DNA of 64,000 bases from Mesorhizobium_G sp050247155 (GTDB lineage Bacteria; Pseudomonadota; Alphaproteobacteria; Rhizobiales; Rhizobiaceae): the NCBI GenBank assembly GCA_050247155.1, contig JBFWUS010000013.1, positions 16,043-80,042 on the forward strand. The letters are read 5' to 3'. The notes below the pieces were generated by a model that ran no database searches, was not told where the DNA came from, and saw nothing but the letters and a program-made list of their open reading frames with translations. The position numbers and the translations under genes were made by a program. Positions 62,442-64,000 of this stretch are shown here, one piece after another. Position 1 is the first letter of the stretch; every line of letters starts with the position of its first letter.

Positions 62442-63350
62442 ATGGACCACCTGGAAGAAATCAGAATTTTTTGCGAAATCGCGGCTCAAGGAAGCTTGGT
62501 CGGCGCGGCGCGGAAAATTGGGCGCGCCGCGCCGGCGGTCACGCGGGCACTGAACAGTTTGGAGCAGCGGTTGGGCACGCGGCTGATCGAAAGGACGACT
62601 CGCCGCATCGCGCTGACGGAATCCGGCAAGCGGCTAGCAGAGAATGCGCATCGCATATTGGACGATCTCGATGCGGCGCTCGCCGATGCCATGGGACATG
62701 GCTCGCAAGTCAGGGGCACTTTGCGTATTACGGCTCCCTTGGTTTTTGGCCAGAGGCATCTTGCCCCTGTGGTAACGCGTTTCCTGGACGAACATCGTGA
62801 GGTCAGCATCGAATTGGCGCTTGTCGATCGTTTTGTCGACCTCATCGAGGAAGGCTTCGATGTCGGCCTGCGGATTGGACACTTGGCCGATTCCAGCTTT
62901 GTAACGACACGCATCGGCGCCGTTTCTCGGGTTTTCGTTGCGAGCCCGAGTTACCTGGCGAAGAGCGGCATACCGCTTGTGCCGGCCGACCTCGATAATC
63001 ATTCGATCATTTTGTTTGCGCAGACCGCATCCGGCTACGAGTGGAATTTCAGGTTGGCCAGCAGCGAGACAATCACTCAGCGGATCCAGGCCCGCTACAC
63101 GGTCAACCGGGCCGAGCTCGCGATCACGGCAGCGCTGGAAGGGCGAGGGATTACCTCAACCCTTTCGTACCAGGTAGCAGATCATCTGAAGCGCGGGGAA
63201 CTGGTGCGCCTGATGCAACCCTATGAACAGCCGGCGTTGCCCGTCCAATTCGTCTATCCAAGCAAGCGCTTCCTTGCCGGTCGCTTATCCGCTTTCATCA
63301 AGTACGCCGCGCCGAGACTACGCTCACTGCCGCAGCTGCGCATGGCCTGA
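62442..63350 (+). CDS. LysR-family transcriptional regulator
   Basis: 302 residues. Helix-turn-helix AAQGSLVGAARKIGRAAPAVTRALNSLEQRLGTRLIERTTRRIALTESG, then the effector domain (DLIEEGFDVGLRIGHLADSSFVTTRIG). 94 bp divergent region with the exported hydrolase gene, so it probably controls that gene. Confidence 0.92.
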   Translation: MDHLEEIRIFCEIAAQGSLVGAARKIGRAAPAVTRALNSLEQRLGTRLIERTTRRIALTESGKRLAENAHRILDDLDAALADAMGHGSQVRGTLRITAPLVFGQRHLAPVVTRFLDEHREVSIELALVDRFVDLIEEGFDVGLRIGHLADSSFVTTRIGAVSRVFVASPSYLAKSGIPLVPADLDNHSIILFAQTASGYEWNFRLASSETITQRIQARYTVNRAELAITAALEGRGITSTLSYQVADHLKRGELVRLMQPYEQPALPVQFVYPSKRFLAGRLSAFIKYAAPRLRSLPQLRMA

Positions 63351-63479
63351 CGAGAACGGAAAGCGACCTGTTCGTGAACGGATAACTGGTGTTTATTGAA
63401 ACCATGCGCGGCCGGCATGCCAATTTCGCGGCGGCCACAACTATGTATCTCAATGAATTGAGATGGAGAACTGCCGATC

Positions 63480-64000
63480 GTGGAAACTGCTGCAAATTTG
63501 GGTAGCGCCGTACAGGCCGCCATCGAGCTTGACGCTCCGCTCAACGCGCGTCTCAAACTTGTTGCGAACGCCGTCAGACGCTTCCAACCGGATCGCGCCG
63601 CGGCGGTCGATCGGCTGGTCGATCGGCTGTTAGAGCAGCGGGTCGGCAGTACGGCGCCAAAAGTGGGAGAGAGGCTGCCAGACTTCCTGCTCCCTGACGA
63701 CGTTGGTCGCCTGACCCCATTACAGGAGCTGCTCGCCCACGGTCCTACGGTCGTCTCCTTTCAACGCGGGCACTGGTGTCCGTACTGCCGCACAAGCGCT
63801 GTGAGCATTGCAGCTGTGCAGGACGAAATAGCCGCAGCGGGTGGACGTATCGTCGTCATCGTGCCCGAACGTGTGGAATTTGCCCTGAAGCTCAAGCAGT
63901 CATCTGGCGCCAGCTTCCCGATCCTGAGCGATATGGACAATGGCTATGCCCTATCGCTCAATCTTGCCGTTTGGGTCGGCCAAGAGATGGAAGGCCATAT
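63480..64000 (+). CDS. Peroxiredoxin (AhpC/TSA family), N-terminal part
   Basis: Partial; runs off the right edge. Frame from GTG 63480 (an in-frame stop lies just upstream) encodes VGERLPDFLLPDDVGRLTPLQELLAHGPTVVSFQRGHWCPYCR, with the peroxidatic CPYC motif, preceded by an about 60-residue helical lead. Reduces peroxides. No strong ribosome site. Confidence 0.8.
   Translation, partial: METAANLGSAVQAAIELDAPLNARLKLVANAVRRFQPDRAAAVDRLVDRLLEQRVGSTAPKVGERLPDFLLPDDVGRLTPLQELLAHGPTVVSFQRGHWCPYCRTSAVSIAAVQDEIAAAGGRIVVIVPERVEFALKLKQSSGASFPILSDMDNGYALSLNLAVWVGQEMEGH

Noticed and set aside
1..64000. CRISPR arrays, tRNA or rRNA genes, prophage or conjugation genes
   Set aside because: No regularly spaced direct repeats, cloverleaf-like sequences, rRNA segments or phage/conjugation protein motifs were seen by eye.

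Overview
This window looks like chromosomal DNA of an alphaproteobacterium of the Hyphomicrobiales (rhizobia), most likely Mesorhizobium or a close relative. The grounds are high GC with strong GC3 codon bias, rhizobial gene families (a three-module kinase/M23/aminotransferase protein, a RHE_PE00001/DUF1612 fragment), and palindromic repeats beginning CTAGAGCG. This placement is inference; no rRNA or tRNA gene is present. Almost every gene is accessory metabolism: uptake systems, each with its own regulator and a few catabolic enzymes.

1-13.3 kb: a polyamine/opine-type ABC importer (minus strand) with a PLP phospho-lyase-like enzyme and a small-molecule kinase. These diverge from an IclR regulator followed by aldehyde dehydrogenase, an NTF2-like protein, a class III aminotransferase, a dihydroorotate-dehydrogenase-like flavoprotein, a DUF6282 hydrolase, a cupin and a histone-deacetylase-like amidohydrolase. 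Together they suggest catabolism of an acylated or hydroxylated amine. 13.6-18.3 kb: Lrp regulator, Cys/Met-type PLP lyase, FAH-type hydratase and an orphan Tat-exported binding protein whose transporter genes are missing. 18.3-19.6 kb is gene debris.

19.6-27.8 kb: a frameshifted molybdopterin oxidoreductase (FdhF/YdeP type) and an oxalate/formate-family antiporter behind a consensus sigma-54 promoter. Two identical-core palindromes (GGACA-N3-TGTCC) lie upstream, next to a histidine kinase and an NtrC-type response regulator. 28.0-28.3 kb holds an IS3-type transposase remnant.

28.3-37.4 kb: an AcoR-like sigma-54 activator flanked by a GMC oxidoreductase/small-subunit operon, an AhpD-like gene and an acetoin-dehydrogenase-like operon (E1 alpha, E1 beta, split E2, lipoate ligase-like). 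The GMC operon, the AhpD-like gene and the aco operon each have a -24/-12 promoter and an upstream copy of the same TGCGACA-N2-TGTCGCA palindrome, so this appears to be a three-promoter regulon.

37.4-38.3 kb carries palindromic repeats, including a 273-bp MITE. 38.3-47.1 kb: LacI regulator, amino-acid-type ABC binding protein, an enlarged permease and a GH1 beta-glucosidase; then the 1017-residue three-module protein with a divergent Lrp regulator. 47.1-55.8 kb: one peptide-type ABC operon with amidase, RpiR regulator and serine hydrolase. 56-64 kb: LysR-controlled hydrolases, two GNAT acetyltransferases, an exported alpha/beta hydrolase and the start of a peroxiredoxin.
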